Shown here: positions 50,201 to 64,000 of the stretch, piece by piece | Position numbering within the stretch: the first letter of the stretch is position 1 | Layout: each line of letters starts with the position of its first letter | DNA from: Pseudomonas orientalis | GTDB taxonomy: Bacteria; Pseudomonadota; Gammaproteobacteria; Pseudomonadales; Pseudomonadaceae | Assembly: GCF_022807995.1 (NCBI RefSeq) | Contig: NZ_CP094351.1 | Location: forward strand, 3,937,001-4,001,000 | Direction: 5' to 3' | DNA length: 64,000 nt | Program-made: the position numbers and the translations under genes | Notes under the pieces: generated by a model | What the model was told of the DNA's origin: nothing | Seen by the model: only the letters and a program-made list of their open reading frames with translations | The model's database searches: none

Positions 50201-53200
50201 TCGCCGGCGGCCAGCCATTGGCGCTGCCAACTGCCGTAGTCGGCGTATTGCAGGGGCAGCGGCGGCAACTCAAGGGGCTGGCCCTGAACGGCAGCGGCGT
50301 ACAGGCGCGAGAACTCGTCAATCAGGATATTGAGCGACCAGCCGTCGGCGATGATGTGGTGCAACGTCACCAGCAGTTGATGGTCCTCATCGTCCAGGCG
50401 CACCAGGGTCACCTGCAGCAGCGGGCCGTTTTCCAGGTCGAACGAGGTATGTGCCTGGTCTTCGCGGATCTGCTGCGCGCAGGCTTCGCGCTCGGCATGG
50501 CGCACGTCGCTGAGGTCGATGACGTGCAACGCGAAATCCGCTGCGGCCGCGACACGCTGAAAGCCCTGGCCATCGCGCTCGTAAAAGCGTGTACGCAAGG
50601 CTTCGTGGCGCAGGATCAACTGCTGGAAGCTTGAGCGCACCGCGTCTTCGTCCAACTCGCCGCGCAGGCGCAGCGCGCCGGGGATGGTGTAGGCGCTGCT
50701 GTTCGGGTCCAGTTGCCAGGTGATCCACAGGCGGTTCTGGGCCAGGGATTGCGGCAGGTCTTGCTGACGCGACAGCACATGAATCGCGCCTTGGGCAACG
50801 CCGCCGTCCTGTTGCAACTGCGCGACGCTGGCGGCGAAGTCTTGCAGGGTGGGCGCTTCGAACAGCAGCCGCAGGTTCAGTTCCAGGCCCAGGGTTTCGC
50901 GCAGGCGCGCGACCACTTGGGTGGCGCTGATGGAGTTGCCGCCGAGCAGGAAAAAGTGATCATCGGCGACGACCGTCGGCACCTTCAGGTGCTCGCACCA
51001 GATCGCGGCGATCTGGCGTTGCAGAACCGATTCCAGCGCGGCTTCACTGGCCTGCGCTTGCAGGTCGGGGAACTGCGCATAGCTGTCGAGGCTGCCCTCG
51101 GCATGGCGCAACGCACATGCTGCCCGTTGCACCTTGCCGCTGGAGGTCTTCGGCAGCGCCCCCGGATTGAGCAGCACCACCACGCACGGCGCTTCCTGGC
51201 AGGCCTCGGCCACCGCTTGGCGAATCGCTTTGATCAGCGCTTCGGGCGGCAGGATTTTCTGCACGCTGCGGCTGATTTCTGCAGCAATGCCGATGCCCTC
51301 CACGCCCTGATCGTTCACCGCAAAGGCGGCCACCCGGCCCTTGCGCACCACCTCCACCTCACGCTCGATGGTTTGTTCGATGTCCTGCGGGTACAGATTG
51401 TGCCCGCGCACGATCAACAGGTCTTTCAAGCGCCCGGTGATGTACACCTCACCGTCACGGATAAATCCCAGGTCGCCGGTGCGCAGCCAGGTCCGGCCGG
51501 CGTGCTGGACGAAAGTGCGGGCGCTGGCTTCAGGATTGCGCCAGTAACCCTGGGCAATGCTCGGGCCGCTGGCCCAGAGTTCGCCCACGCAATTGTCGGC
51601 CAGCTCGCTGAGCGTGTGAGGGTCGGCGATCAGCACGGCGTGGTCCGGCTGGTGGGTGCCGCAACTCATGACCGCACTGCTCATTACGGCACTGCCCTGC
51701 CCCGGCTCGGCGCGGTTGGCGGCCAGCGCCTGCGCATCCAGGTGCAGCGCAGGGATGCCATGGCCACGGCGGCCACCGGCGACAAACAAGGTCGCTTCGG
51801 CCAGGCCATAGGAGGCGAAGAAATGATTCGAGCTGAAACCACACACGGCGAACTTTTCGGCGAAGCGTTCCAAGGTATCCAGGCGGATCGGCTCGGAGCC
51901 GGAATAGGCCACGCGCCAGGTGCTCAGGTCCAGGCGTTCCAGGGCCGACTCGCTGACCCGTTCGCTGCACAGACGGTAGGCGAAGTCCGGGCCACCGCTG
52001 ATGGTGCCGCCGTATTCGCTGATCGCTTCGAGCCAGCGCAGCGGCCGCGCCAGGAAGTAGGCCGGCGACATCAACACGCACGGCACGCCGCTGAAGATCG
52101 GTTGCAGCAAGCCGCCGATCAGGCCCATGTCATGGTACAGCGGCAGCCAGCTGACGATCACATCGTCCGGGTTGAGGTCGATGCCAAAGCCGCGGCGGAT
52201 CAGCACTTCGTTGGCCACCAGGTTGGCGTGGCTGACTTGCACGCCCTTGGGCAGCGCAGTGGAGCCGGAGGTGTATTGCAGGAAGGCGATGTCGTCGGGC
52301 TGCAACTCGGGGGCGACCCACCGGTCGGCCAGCTGTGGATCGAGGGTGTCCACGCTCAACAGCGGGGGGGCGTTTTCGATCTGCGCCAGGCCGTCGGCGA
52401 GGCTGGCGATGGTCAGCAACAGGCGCGGCTCGGCATCGCTGATGATCGACAGCAAGCGCTCCTGGTGATGGCGCTTGCTCGATTCCGGCGGGTAAGCCGG
52501 CACCGCGATCACCCCGGCGTACAGGCAACCAAAGAACGCCGCGACATAGTCCGGGCCGCTGGGAAACAACAGCACCGCACGCTCGCCCATCGCGACATCG
52601 GCTTGCAAGGCGGCGGCGATGGTGCGCGCGCGCTGGTCCAGTTCACGGTAGCTGAGCACCACGCTGTGCTCGGCGGATTCGGCCAGAAAGCGCAGGGCGA
52701 TTTGGTCCGGCGTCTGCGCGGCACGGCGTTGGAGGGACTGGACCAGAGTGCGGGGAAGTTCGAAGGCGTCCATCATGGGGTTCCTGCCTGAAATCGGCTT
52801 ACGGGAAATTCGGAAAGTCGGAAAGTCGGTGAGGTTCAGCCGGCGACGCGTTGGCGCGCCGCGCCACTGCGCCAGCGGGCCAGGTGCGCCTCGGCATAGC
52901 GGCGCACGCAGCGCAGCACGGCGCTTTCGTGCTGCACGAGAAAGAAGTGATGCCCGTCGAACATGTCGAGGGAAAAGCCGCTGGCGGCTTCGAGCTGCCA
53001 GTCGAGCAATTGGTCGGCGCGTACGCTGTCCTGCTTGCCGCCCAGCACATGGATCGGCAGGCCCAGCGGCTCGCGTTCGCCATAGGTGAAACTGCCGCAC
53101 AGCAGGAAATCGGCGCGCAGGATCGGCAGCATCAGTTGCATCAACTCGGGATTGGCCAACACGGCGTCGCAGGTCCCCTGCAGTTCGCGCAAGCGGGCGA

Positions 53201-56200
53201 TCAACTGGGCGTCGGTTTTTTCGATGGCGTATTCGCTGACATCGCGCCGCGCCGGGCCGGCAGTACCGGAGACGAACAATGCCAGCGGGGCCGGCACCTT
53301 GCGCGCGTTCAGGGCATGCGCCAGTTCGAACGCCAGCAGGCCGCCGAGGCTGTGGCCGAACAATGCATAGGGGCCGTTCAGATCGCGGCTGATTTCAACG
53401 GCGAGCTGGGCAGCCAGGGCCTTGATATCGCGCTGCAACGGTTCGCCCATGCGCATGCCCCGCCCCGGCAGTTCCAGCGGGCACACCTGCAACCAGTCCG
53501 GCAGCACGCGGCGCCAACGTGCATAGACCGAGGCGCTGGCGCCTGAATGGGGCAGGCAGAACAGGCGCAGCGGCGTTGGCGTACTCATCACCCGAGGACT
53601 CCAAGCTGAAACACGCTGTGTGCACGATAAAAACCCATTTCGCCCTCCTGCGGGTGCTGATCCCTGGCCGTTTGCTAACGGACCTTTCACCCAGAAGAAC
53701 GGACGGCCCCGGCAAATAATTAGTCGCAGGGGTCGAGCGAGACGCGGTTCACACCTTACTCAAAGGCATAAGATTAGTTCGCCTTCTCATTTGACAATCA
53801 TTATCATTCAGCATAATTTGTTGCCCGATGTGTAGGAGGCCTCAGCAAGGAAGCCCTCCCCTAACCTCTTTGCAACAAGGTGATTTCCATGACGGAACAA
53901 GTATCCACAGGCAGGTGCGACTCACCCCTTCTCCAGGCATTCGTCGACAATCGACTGATTTTGGTGAAGATCGCGGCGCGTATTACCGGCTGTCGTTCCC
54001 GTGCCGAGGATGTGGTGCAGGACGCCTACTTTCGGCTGCAATCGGCGCCGACCATCACCTCCTCGTTCAAGGCTCAACTGAGCTATCTGTTCCAGATCGT
54101 GCGCAACCTGGCGATCGATCACTACCGCAAGCAGGCCCTGGAACTCAAATATTCCGGGACCGAAGAGGAAGGCTTGAATGTGGTTATCCACGGCGCTTCA
54201 CCGGAAACCTCCCACATCAACTTCAACACCCTGGAAAACATCGCCGACGCCCTGACCGAGCTGCCACAGCGCACACGCTACGCCTTCGAAATGTACCGAC
54301 TGCACGGCGTGCCGCAGAAGGATATCGCCAAGGAACTCGGGGTCTCGCCGACACTGGTGAACTTCATGATTCGCGATGCACTGGTGCACTGCCGCAAAGT
54401 CTCGGGCAGCCACAGCGATACGTTTGCGCGCAGGGTTTGAACAAAACAGAAACCACTGTGGGAGGGGGCTTGCCCGCGATGAGGGGAGTGTCAGTAAACC
54501 CATCCGTTACTGATCCATCGCCATCGGGGGCAAGCCCCCTCCCACATTTGATCTTCGCCGCTTCGAGCATTTCGTTCGCTTAACTGACTGGCATGAGGAC
54601 GCGTAACCACGATGCGAAGCGAGCCGCTCTTGCTCTTGATCTGGCTTTTGATCTTGATCTTAGGCGCCCCGTTAACCACGCTGGCCGAACGCAGGCTTGA
54701 ATCCGTGGGTAACCCGGCAGGACGCCGGGTTAGCCGCACTGGGCCATGGATGGCCCATTGCGGCGGCCCACGGATTCAAGCCTGCGTTCGGGCACACCGA
54801 GCCTGGGCGAGGTGCCGAGTGGTGGGGCAAGAGCGTTTTGCTTACTTTTGCGCTTTTCAAAAGTGAGCCGCTGTAAAAGCGGAACCCATAGCAGCCGTTA
54901 CCGCAGAAACGGATATGTACTCGGTCTGATCCAGCATCCTGGTCGGCCCAGAGGCCGCCATCGGGAGCAAACCCCCTCCCACATTTGATCGGCTGCGATT
55001 TCAGGGCAATGGCGTTATATCGATGCGATACGGTTCGAAAATCCTGAGCATCTGGCCGTTGTCGCGCAGGCGCTTGAGCAGCTCGGCAAAGACCGGCCCG
55101 GTGATCGGCGCCTTGGGCCGTAGCAACGCGTAATGGTGATAGACCTGATCAATGCGCTCCGACACCAGGAACTTGTCCGCCATGTCGGCGTTGCGCACCA
55201 TGAAATCACTCAGGTACGAGCGGGTGACCAACGCGATATCGGCACGCCCGCGCGCGACCATCAGCAAGTTGCTGTCATGGGAATACGTCAAGGTGGCGTT
55301 GAAGTGCTCGGCCAGGTACTTGGGGTCGGCGTTGAACTGGGCAAAGGCGTAGTGATAACCGCTGAACACCGCCAGGCGCTTGCCGGCAAGGTCCGTGAAA
55401 AAGCTCTGGTCGCGACCGGGCTCACGCTCGGCGACGAAAATCTCGGCGTCCTCCAGCCCCATATCGACGCTGGTATGGGCAACGTTTGTCCAACCCCATG
55501 AGGGGTTTTCAAAGATCGCCATGTCGACCCGGCCCTGTTCGAAATCGCGAAAACGCCTGGGAATCGAGGTGGGCACCAGCACGAACTGATAGTCGCTCTG
55601 CACAGCGTTCAACGCTTCGACCAATTGCGGCAGCAAACCGGTATCGGCGCCTTGTTCAGGGCGCACGGTATACGGCGGAAAATGCGCCGCGCCGACCCTC
55701 ACCAACTGCGCGGCGCCGGCTTGCGTCCACCCTGCGGTACCCAGTGCCAAAAATGTAAGTCCTGCAGCCAGTCGCCATGGCGAAAACATCTAGGCACACA
55801 CCGTTGAATTCGATAATGGCGATAAGCTAGGCGTTTTTCCCGAGAGAGACAACGGTTGCCAGTAAATTGATGGCTTGCGCCTCAATCCGCCTTGAGTACC
55901 ATCAGCAGGGCTTCTTCGGCCAGTTCTTCGAGTGTCAGGCTGCCCTGGGTGCGGACCCAGGTGGTGGTCCAGGACAACGCGCCGGTCAGGAAACGCCGGG
56001 TGATATACACGTCGCCCTTGATATAGCCGGCAGCCTTGGCTTCGCCCAGTACCTGCAGCCAGATATCCTCATACACGTCGCGCAAGGCCAATACCCGGGC
56101 CTGACCTTCGGCAGACAACGAACGCCATTCGTACACCAGCACCGCCATCGCCTCACCGCTGCCGCCCATGATCGACTGCAATTCGCAGCGGATCAGCGCG

Positions 56201-59200
56201 CGCACGCGCTCGCGCAAGGTGCCCGCCTGCTCCAGCGCAGCGCGCATCATCGCGGTGTTGTAGAGGATGGTTTCTTCCATCACCGCGCGCAGGATCTCGT
56301 CCTTGCTCTTGAAGTGGTGAAAGATGCTGCCCGACTGGATGCCCACCGCGCCGGCGAGGTCGCGCACAGTGGTGCGCTCAAAACCCTTGTTGCGAAACAG
56401 GTGAGCCGCAGTCTGCAGCAACTTGCCCCGGGCACTGTCGGGGTCGGTCAATTGACCACCGTCAATCATGGTGCGCATCACCCGCTGGGCTTGGTGGTCG
56501 TCCATGCTGCTTTCCCTTATGTCTACTATCGTCTTGGCGGGCAATTTAGGCCGTGGTCGCGAACCAAGCAAGCGCTTGGACAAAACTTGAGTGCAGGGTA
56601 CAAACCAAACGCTTGCTTGGCAGCCTCGCAACCAGCCATTGCACAAGTGAATAGGCACCTGGGCGGAACTACACGGCCCGGCTACGCTCTATCCCCATCA
56701 GGACAGGAACAGTACGGGAACCTGCGCATGCCTCATTGGCTGATTATTGACCTTGAAGCCACAACGGATGATGGCGGCTGGCCCGTGACGGAGATGGAAG
56801 TCATCGAAATCGGCGCGAGCCTGGTCAATCGCCAGGGCCGTGAGCTGGATCACTTCCAGCGCTTCGTGCGGCCGCTGCGGCGGCCACTGCTGACGCCCTT
56901 TTGCCGAAAATTGACCCATATTACCCAAGCCAACATCGACGCGGCAGCGCCCATCACCGAGGTGTGGCCGCTGTTCGAACGCTGGCTGGGCCAGCATCAG
57001 CCGCGTCTGGAAGGCTGGGCCAGCTGGGGAGATTACGATCGCGTGCAACTTGAGCTGGAATGGCAACGCCATGGCCTGGCCAGTGCGCTCGGCCAGACGC
57101 CCCATGTCAACCTCAAGCAGCGCTTCGCCAAGGCCCGGCGCCTGGACAAGCCGCTCGGGCTCAATGGCGCGCTGCAATTGGCGGGGATGCAGTTCAATGG
57201 CCAGCAGCATCGAGCCCTGGAAGATGCGCGCAACACGGCGCGCCTGCTGCCGTTGATTTTGCCGGTCTAGGCAGTTCTGAAAGGCTTGGGCATACTGATC
57301 AACCTTTTGCCTTAATGCTGCCCACCTGTAGGAGCGAGCTTGCTCGCGAAGATCGCTGACGATAACGCAGCGCATCTGGTTTAACGGGGTGCTCTCAGGT
57401 TTTTCGCGAGCAAGCTCGCTCCTACAGTGGTTGGCGTAAGCTTTGACCCTTTTTCCGAGGATTCACCCATGTTCAAAGTCAACGAATACTTCGACGGCAC
57501 CGTCAAGTCGATCGCTTTCGGCACCGCGGAAGGTCCGGCCACCATCGGCGTCATGGCCCCGGGTGAATACGAATTCGGCACTGACCAGCGTGAAATCATG
57601 CACGTGGTTTCCGGCGCCCTGGTCGTCAAACTGCCTGATGCGGAGTGGGAAACCTTCGCCGCCGGCAGCCAGTTCAACGTACCGGCCAACAGCAAGTTTC
57701 AGTTGAAGGTCGCGGTGGACACCGCTTACCTGTGCGAATACCGTGGCTGAACGCCAACCGGCGCAAAAAAACCCCGTCTCCTGCGAGACGGGCTTTTTTC
57801 ATTCCAGCACCGTCACCGGCATGCCGACTTCCAATTGCCCGACCCCATCATTGACCAGGTTCTGGCCGAACATCGCACCCTGCTCGGTGCCGCGATAGGC
57901 CTGAAGCGTCGCAAATGGCTCGCGGTCCGTGCTGCGCTCGCCGGTCTGCGGGTCGATGGTGGTGAGGATGCAACGTGAACAGGGCTTGACCACGCGAAAC
58001 TCCACCTCGCCGATGCGCAAGCGTTTCCAGCCATCCTCGGCGAAGGCCGCGGCGCCTTCGATGACCAGGTTGGGACGAAAGCGCAGCATTTCCATCGGCC
58101 GGCCGATATGGGTGCACAAATCGTCCAGGGAGGCCTGGCCGATCAGCAGCAAAGGGTAACCGTCGGCGAAGCCCACCTGATCGTCATCCTCGCCGAAACC
58201 ATGCTGGGTGAAGCGTGCGCGGTCCACGGGCATATGCACCAGGCGTGTGGGTTTACCGATGAAGCCGCTGACCCAGGCCGCCGCGGCATTGCCTGCGTCC
58301 GGCACGCGCAGGGTGTCGTGCCAGATGGTCACACCACGCAACGCGTCGGCGCCGGGCAGTGCCACCTCCAACGTCCCATGGCCCGGCGAACTGAGGGTCA
58401 GGCCGCCCGCCGTGTTCCACAGCGCAGTCAACTGACTCATCTTCGCCACGGCGCGTTGTGTGAGGAATCGCCCGCTGGCTTCGTCCACCAGCATCCAGCG
58501 TCGATCCCCTTGCAGCCCGAGCTTGTCCAGGCCGATGTGCTGCAAGACCTCGGCCTTGCCGGATTTCAAGGGGTAACGGTACAACGCGCTGAGACGAAGC
58601 ATGGCCTGCTTTCCTGGGAAACAAAGGGGCATACCCTAAAGTCAGGCGGGCACTTCGTCCAGCATCAGTCGTTCACGCACCACATCCACCAGCTTGTCGG
58701 GCTGGAACTTGGAGAGGAAATTGTCGCAGCCAACCTTCTTCACCATTGACTCGTTGAAGCTGCCCGACAGCGAAGTGTGCAGCACCACGTACAGGCCACG
58801 CAGGCGCGGGTCATTGCGGATTTCGGTGGTGAGGCGGTAGCCATCCATCTCGGGCATTTCAGCGTCGGTGAAGATCATCAGCAGCTTGTCGGTCATCACC
58901 TGGCCGCTGTCGGCCCAGGCCTTGAGCATATTCAGCGCTTTGAGGCCGTCGCTGGCGATGTGCATCTTCACGCCCAACTGGCCGAGGGTGTCACGCAATT
59001 GCGAGAGCGCCACGTTGGAGTCGTCCACCAGCAGCACTTCGCGGCCACGGGCGCGTTCCAGCACCGGATCTTCGAGCTTTTCGCGGGAGACCTTGGCGTT
59101 GTAGGGCACGATTTCCGCGAGGACTTTTTCCACGTCGATGATTTCCACCAACTGGTCATCGACCTTGCTGATGGCGGTCAGGTAGTGCTGGCGCCCGGCG

Positions 59201-62200
59201 CTGGCCGGCGGCGGCAGGATGGCTTCCCAGTTCATGTTGACGATGCGATCGACGCCACCCACCAGGAACGCCTGCACCGAGCGGTTGTACTCAGTGACGA
59301 TGATGGTGCTGTTGGGCCCTGGCACCAACGGGCGCATGCCGATGGCCTGGGACAGGTCGATCACCGGCAGGGTCTGGCCTCGCAGGTTGACCACGCCACA
59401 CACAAAGGGATGACGCTGGGGCATCAGGGTCAATTTGGGCAGTTGCAGCACTTCCTGCACTTTGAACACGTTGATCGCGAACAATTGCCGCCCGAACAAG
59501 CGGAACATGAGAATTTCCAGGCGATTCTCACCCACCAATTGCGTGCGTTGATCTACCGTGTCGAGAATGCCGGCCATTGAGAGCTCCTGGTGTGCACGTG
59601 GGTTTCGCGCTGTGGGTGCAATTCTGAGAGTGTTGTTCTGAGAGAGTGCAGTTCATATAGGCAAGTTATCGGCGCCAAACGCCAGACCTTGACCCCGCTA
59701 AAATGCCACGTAAATACATTGATGTCACACTGACATCATGGTTTACTGCACAACGCCTAATAAGGCCGTGTCACGGTCTTGCGCGACACCCGAATCCGCA
59801 TGCGGTTCCACTGCATAGGGGATTCCCCTATGTGCAATCAGGCCCGACCTGATATTCGCAATATCTAATAGCCATTAATGTGACGCCATTCTCATTGCAT
59901 GAATGGAGTCAGGCTTTTGTTTGCCATCCCAAGCCATAGGCCAGCGGGCCTTCCCGGCACTCACGTATCGGCAACTGAAGTCGTGTCATCCCGCTCAACT
60001 GGGGTAACGCACGACTTTCGTGGGCATTTCGATAAACGTCCTACGGGAATATCGGAAGCTGCCTACAAACCTAAATCCCTTTTCAGCGCTAGCTTTAAGC
60101 CATTCACCCGGTGCGATATCTCATCACCCGAGCTTGAGTTGCGGAGACATGCATGATGAATAGCGCGAACGAATGGCAAACGGCACTTCCCGAGTTTCTG
60201 CTGGAGGCCGAAAAGCTGCTGGTCAAGTCGCAAGAGTGCCTGAACCATCTGCATTTGATCCGCGATGACAGCGACGCCATCGACTGCATGAAAACCAGCC
60301 TGGCCAAGCTGGCTGAAAAGGCCGACAAGCTGGCGCTGCAGGCGATCAGTGATTTCTCGGGGCGCCTTCAAGCGCTCATTGCCAACGCCCGGAGCCCCAT
60401 GCAATTGCATGACCAGGCATTGGATGCGTTGCATGACTGCCTGACGCTGCTGGCCTGGCAACTGGAGCTGATCGACACGCGCACCGGTGAACTGCCCCTG
60501 GACGAAAGTGAGCAGGCAGCACTGATCGCGACCGTGACCTTGCAGATTCCGCAAAAGGATTTCAGTCATGAACCGCAGCAACACTTGCATCACAGCACCT
60601 GAGCCTTATGCAGGTCGTATTTGATATACCGACTTGTCCAAAAACGACGACGATGGCGAAACAGGCGTTAATACCCATGAGCCATCAACGCAATATCGAT
60701 ACAAACCAACTTCAATAATACAACTTCTACTTTCCAACTCTGGGCATAACTCCCGGAGTATTTGCGCGGGCCATAAACCAAGCAGGCGACCAACGGTAAC
60801 AGGGGTGGTACTATGCCCCGGTCAACGATTCAACTTCATCATGTGTAAGAACGAACCGGCAGCGTATTCCAAACAGAGCCCGGCCAACCGGTCTCCCCGC
60901 AGCGAACCCTCAGTGGCTTCATCCGTTATGTACGCCAATTTCAAGCCACTTTTCCCAAGGTCTGTGTCGCGCGGCACTGCACGTCGCATCATCCTCGCAC
61001 TGTGCCTGTGCTCGTTGTCCGCCAGCGCGTGGGCGTACGTACATGCATCACCCTTGTCACTGTTGATCCTGCTGCTCAACCTGGCCACGCTGGCGGTGGT
61101 GGGCCTGCACCAATGGCGTTCGCGCAAGTCCATCAAGTTCCAGCCGCAGGAATTGGCCGACCGCCTGTTGCAGGTCCAGGAAAACGAACGCCATCGCCTC
61201 AGCCGCGAGCTGCACGACGACATCGGCCAACTGCTGACCGCCGCCAAGCTGCAAAGCGAATGGTTGCAGCGGCGCCTGCCACCAGAGCTGCAGGATCAAT
61301 GCACGGCGTTGTGCAATACCCTCAACGAAACCCTGGCCAAGGTGCGCGACGTGTCCGCCATCCTCAACCCGCGCCAGTTGGCCAGCCTGGGCCTGGAAGC
61401 GAGCTTGCGCGCGCACCTGCTCAAGACCCTGGAAAACACCCAGGTCTGCTGGAGCCTGGAATGCCAGCAGCGCCTGGCCGGGATCCCTGAAGAAATGGCC
61501 GTGGCAGCGTTTCGTATCACCCAGGAAGCGGTGACCAACATGCTCCGTCACGCCCAGGCGCACAACCTGCTGGTGCGCCTGCAACGCCTGCCCGAAGGCC
61601 TGTCGCTGATGATCTGCGATGACGGCCTGGGTTTTTCCCCGGCCAGCGACCCAGGCCTCGAAGGCCAGCGCGGCATGGCCGGCATGTACGAGCGGCTGGA
61701 GCAACTGGGCGGCACCTTGTCCGTCAGCAGCCGGCCAGGCAAAGGCACGCGGATCGACGCATTGTTCCCCTGGGCGCCGCGCTCCCTCGAAAGGGCCTGC
61801 GCGCCTGAGGTTGCCCGGTGACCTGCAACCTGCTCCTGGTGGATGACCACGCGCTGATCCGCGCCGGCGTGCGTGCGCTGATCCTGGATATTCCCGGCTA
61901 CAACGTGATCGGCGAAGCCAGCGATGGCGCGCAATTGCTTGAGCAGTTTCGCGCCCTGCAGCCGGATATCGTGCTGCTGGACCTGTCGATGAAGCACACC
62001 GGCGGCCTTGACGCCTTGCAGCAACTCAAGGGCGCCTACCCCAAGAGCAAAGTGCTGGTCCTGTCGATGCACACCGAGCCCGATTTGATCATGCGCGCGC
62101 TGGAGTCGGGCGCTCACGGTTACCTGCTCAAAGACATGACCGGCAACGAGTTGGAACACGCCCTGCGGGCCTTGCGCAACAACGAGCGCTACCTGAGCCC

Positions 62201-64000
62201 GGCCATCGCCCACACGGTGATCAACCAGGCGCTGATCCGCAGCCACGGCGCAAGCTGCCCCCCTCCCCATAGCCACAACCTGACGGCGCGGCAGTTGGAA
62301 ATCCTGCGGTTGATCGTGCGCGGCAAATCCACCCGGGAAATCGCCCACGGGCTGGGGTTGAGCATCAAGACGGTGGAGGCGCATCGCTCACAGATCATGA
62401 AGCGCCTGCAGATTTTCGACGTGGCGGGCCTGGTGTTATTCGCGGTGCGCGAGCAGATCATCAGCCTGGACGACTAGGGGCGAACCCAGCGGCAAGTGCA
62501 CGCGCAGGGCCTTGGGCAAGGCCTCGAAATGCAGGTCATCGCCTTCCAGCGGCTCGCCATCGAGGTTGATGTACAAGCCTTGCGCGCCCTTGATATTGAC
62601 CCACGGCAGGCGGGCGCGCACGAACATGGTGTCCAGGCCCCAGCCGTTGCTCATCAATTCGCGCAGGGTGCCCACCACTTCCTGGGGCGCCGGCAGGATA
62701 CTGATGTCCAGCAACCCGTCATCGGCCAGCGCACCGGGGCACAGTACGTGCCCGCCGCCGGCCTGGCGTCCATTGCCGATGCCCAGCGCGAGCAGCTCGC
62801 CCTTCCAGTGAAAATCCGGGCCCTCCAGCTCACCGTAGGCGGCCTTCAATTCACTGAAGCGCGACAATCCGGTGAACAGGTAGGCGGCACCGCCGAGGAC
62901 TTTCTTCAGGTCTTCGGAGGTGTTGGCGGTGACCTGGCTGCCGAAACCGCCGGTGGCCATGTTCAGGAAGATCTGCCCGCCGACCTGGCCGAGGTCGATT
63001 GCCCTTGGCTCGACATCCAGCAACGCCAGGGCGCCGGCCGGCTCCAACGGCACGCCGGCGGCCTTGGCGAAGTCGTTGGCGGTGCCCAGGGGCATCAACA
63101 CCAGGCTGGCGTCGGTGCCGGCCTGAGCCATGGCTTCGGCCACATCGCGCAAGGTGCCGTCGCCGCCGCCGGCGATGATATGGGTGCAGCCGTCGGCCAG
63201 TGCTTCGTTGACCAGGCGCTGAGCATCACCCCCTTCCCACGTCACCCGCACCGCCAACTCCCAACCCTGCTCACGACGGGCCAGCACGGCCGCACGCACG
63301 TCCTCGTTGAGGGCTTGCTTGCCGTGGAGGATCAACAGGGCTTTGGGGGTGGTCATTTGAGGGTATCTCCGGGGTCAAGGTGCTTGAAGGATGTTGACCC
63401 TTGGGGACGGGGAAAAGTCTGTGGCTCAAGAAAATTGATTGATGTACGGCAATCGACATGTGGGAGGGGCCCTGGTGCCTGTCAGTTAGGCTTTTTGTAG
63501 GAGCGAGCTTGCTCGCGAAAAACTCACAGGCGCCGCGTTCATTCAGGAAGCACGCGTTATCGTTGACGTTTTTCGCGAGCAAGCTCGCTCCTACAGAGGA
63601 CGTTGTACGCTTAACTGAATAGCATCAGGGCTGGCCCCCTCCCACATTGAATCCAGCAAGCCGAATCAGCTCTTGTGCAACTTGCTCATCAACTGCGCCT
63701 CGGCCTGGGTCAGGCCGCAGGACTGGGTCAGCTCGTCCACCGTCGCGCCCATGCCTACCAGCTTGGCGGCCTGGGCGAACGACAGGTTCGAAGGATCGCG
63801 CTGTTCCAACTGCACCAACTTGTCCGGCAATGGCCCGAGAATCGCGCGCAGTTCATGCACCTCATCGCCGACCCGCACCACTGTCTGCTGGAAATGGTCG
63901 ACGCGTTTGACCAGCTCCAGAATGCGCCGGTCACGCACCACATCGCGCTCGGCCTGTTGCAGGGCCAACTCGCGTTGCTGGCGCATGTAGCGCAGCAGGA

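Overview
The window is a chromosomal segment of a fluorescent Pseudomonas, most likely of the P. fluorescens group. The evidence is the pyoverdine genes pvdS, pvdG, pvdL, pvdH and an MbtH gene, the high GC, and dozens of REP hairpins of two families (GGAGCGAGCTTGCTCGCGA and GGGAGGGGGCTTGCCCCC cores) between genes. No rRNA, tRNA, CRISPR array, insertion sequence or prophage was seen.

Layout. 1-2511: an AtuA/DUF1446 gene and a CitMHS transporter, with a divergent LysR regulator. 2676-5660: a glutathione S-transferase, an AzgA-type purine permease and a LysE exporter. 5641-10797: one very large DUF6543-type (dermonecrotic-toxin-like) protein. 10929-18717: a nearly complete purine-catabolic locus (5-hydroxyisourate hydrolase, OHCU decarboxylase, allantoinase PuuE, allantoicase, ureidoglycolate lyase, membrane urate hydroxylase with cytochrome c tail, urate/xanthine permease, Tsx-like outer-membrane channel). 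It should convert imported urate to glyoxylate and urea. 18842-25492: housekeeping genes (patatin, lauroyltransferase, minCDE, rluA, apeB). 25493-28504: repeats, an unlisted 58-residue membrane protein and a MscS-family channel.

28612-30316 holds mbtH and pvdH, each with its own PvdS-type promoter. 30550-36926 holds an amidase and the dsbS/dsbR two-component genes divergent from dsbD, a TlpA-like gene and dsbG. 36996-39716 is an AT-richer orphan gene of unknown function. 39865-54440 is the core pyoverdine unit. The giant NRPS PvdL (acyl ligase, Glu, D-Tyr and Dab modules) and thioesterase PvdG are read from a PvdS box, and pvdS itself lies under a Fur-box promoter. Iron starvation would thus release Fur, make PvdS, and switch on pvdGL, pvdH and mbtH together.

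55001-64000: a periplasmic binding protein, a TetR regulator divergent from a DEDD exonuclease with paired operators, ppnP, a MOSC protein, cheV, an Hpt-like protein without the usual histidine motif, a NarL-type two-component pair, a YegS lipid kinase, and the start of a DUF2802 gene.

The most unusual signals are (1) one 10-12 bp palindrome (TTGTATACAA) lying in or beside the promoters of three purine genes, (2) a roughly 316 bp multi-hairpin repeat in two copies 29 kb apart, with a compensatory base-pair change and a REP half-site at one end of each, and (3) one REPIN inserted inside another.
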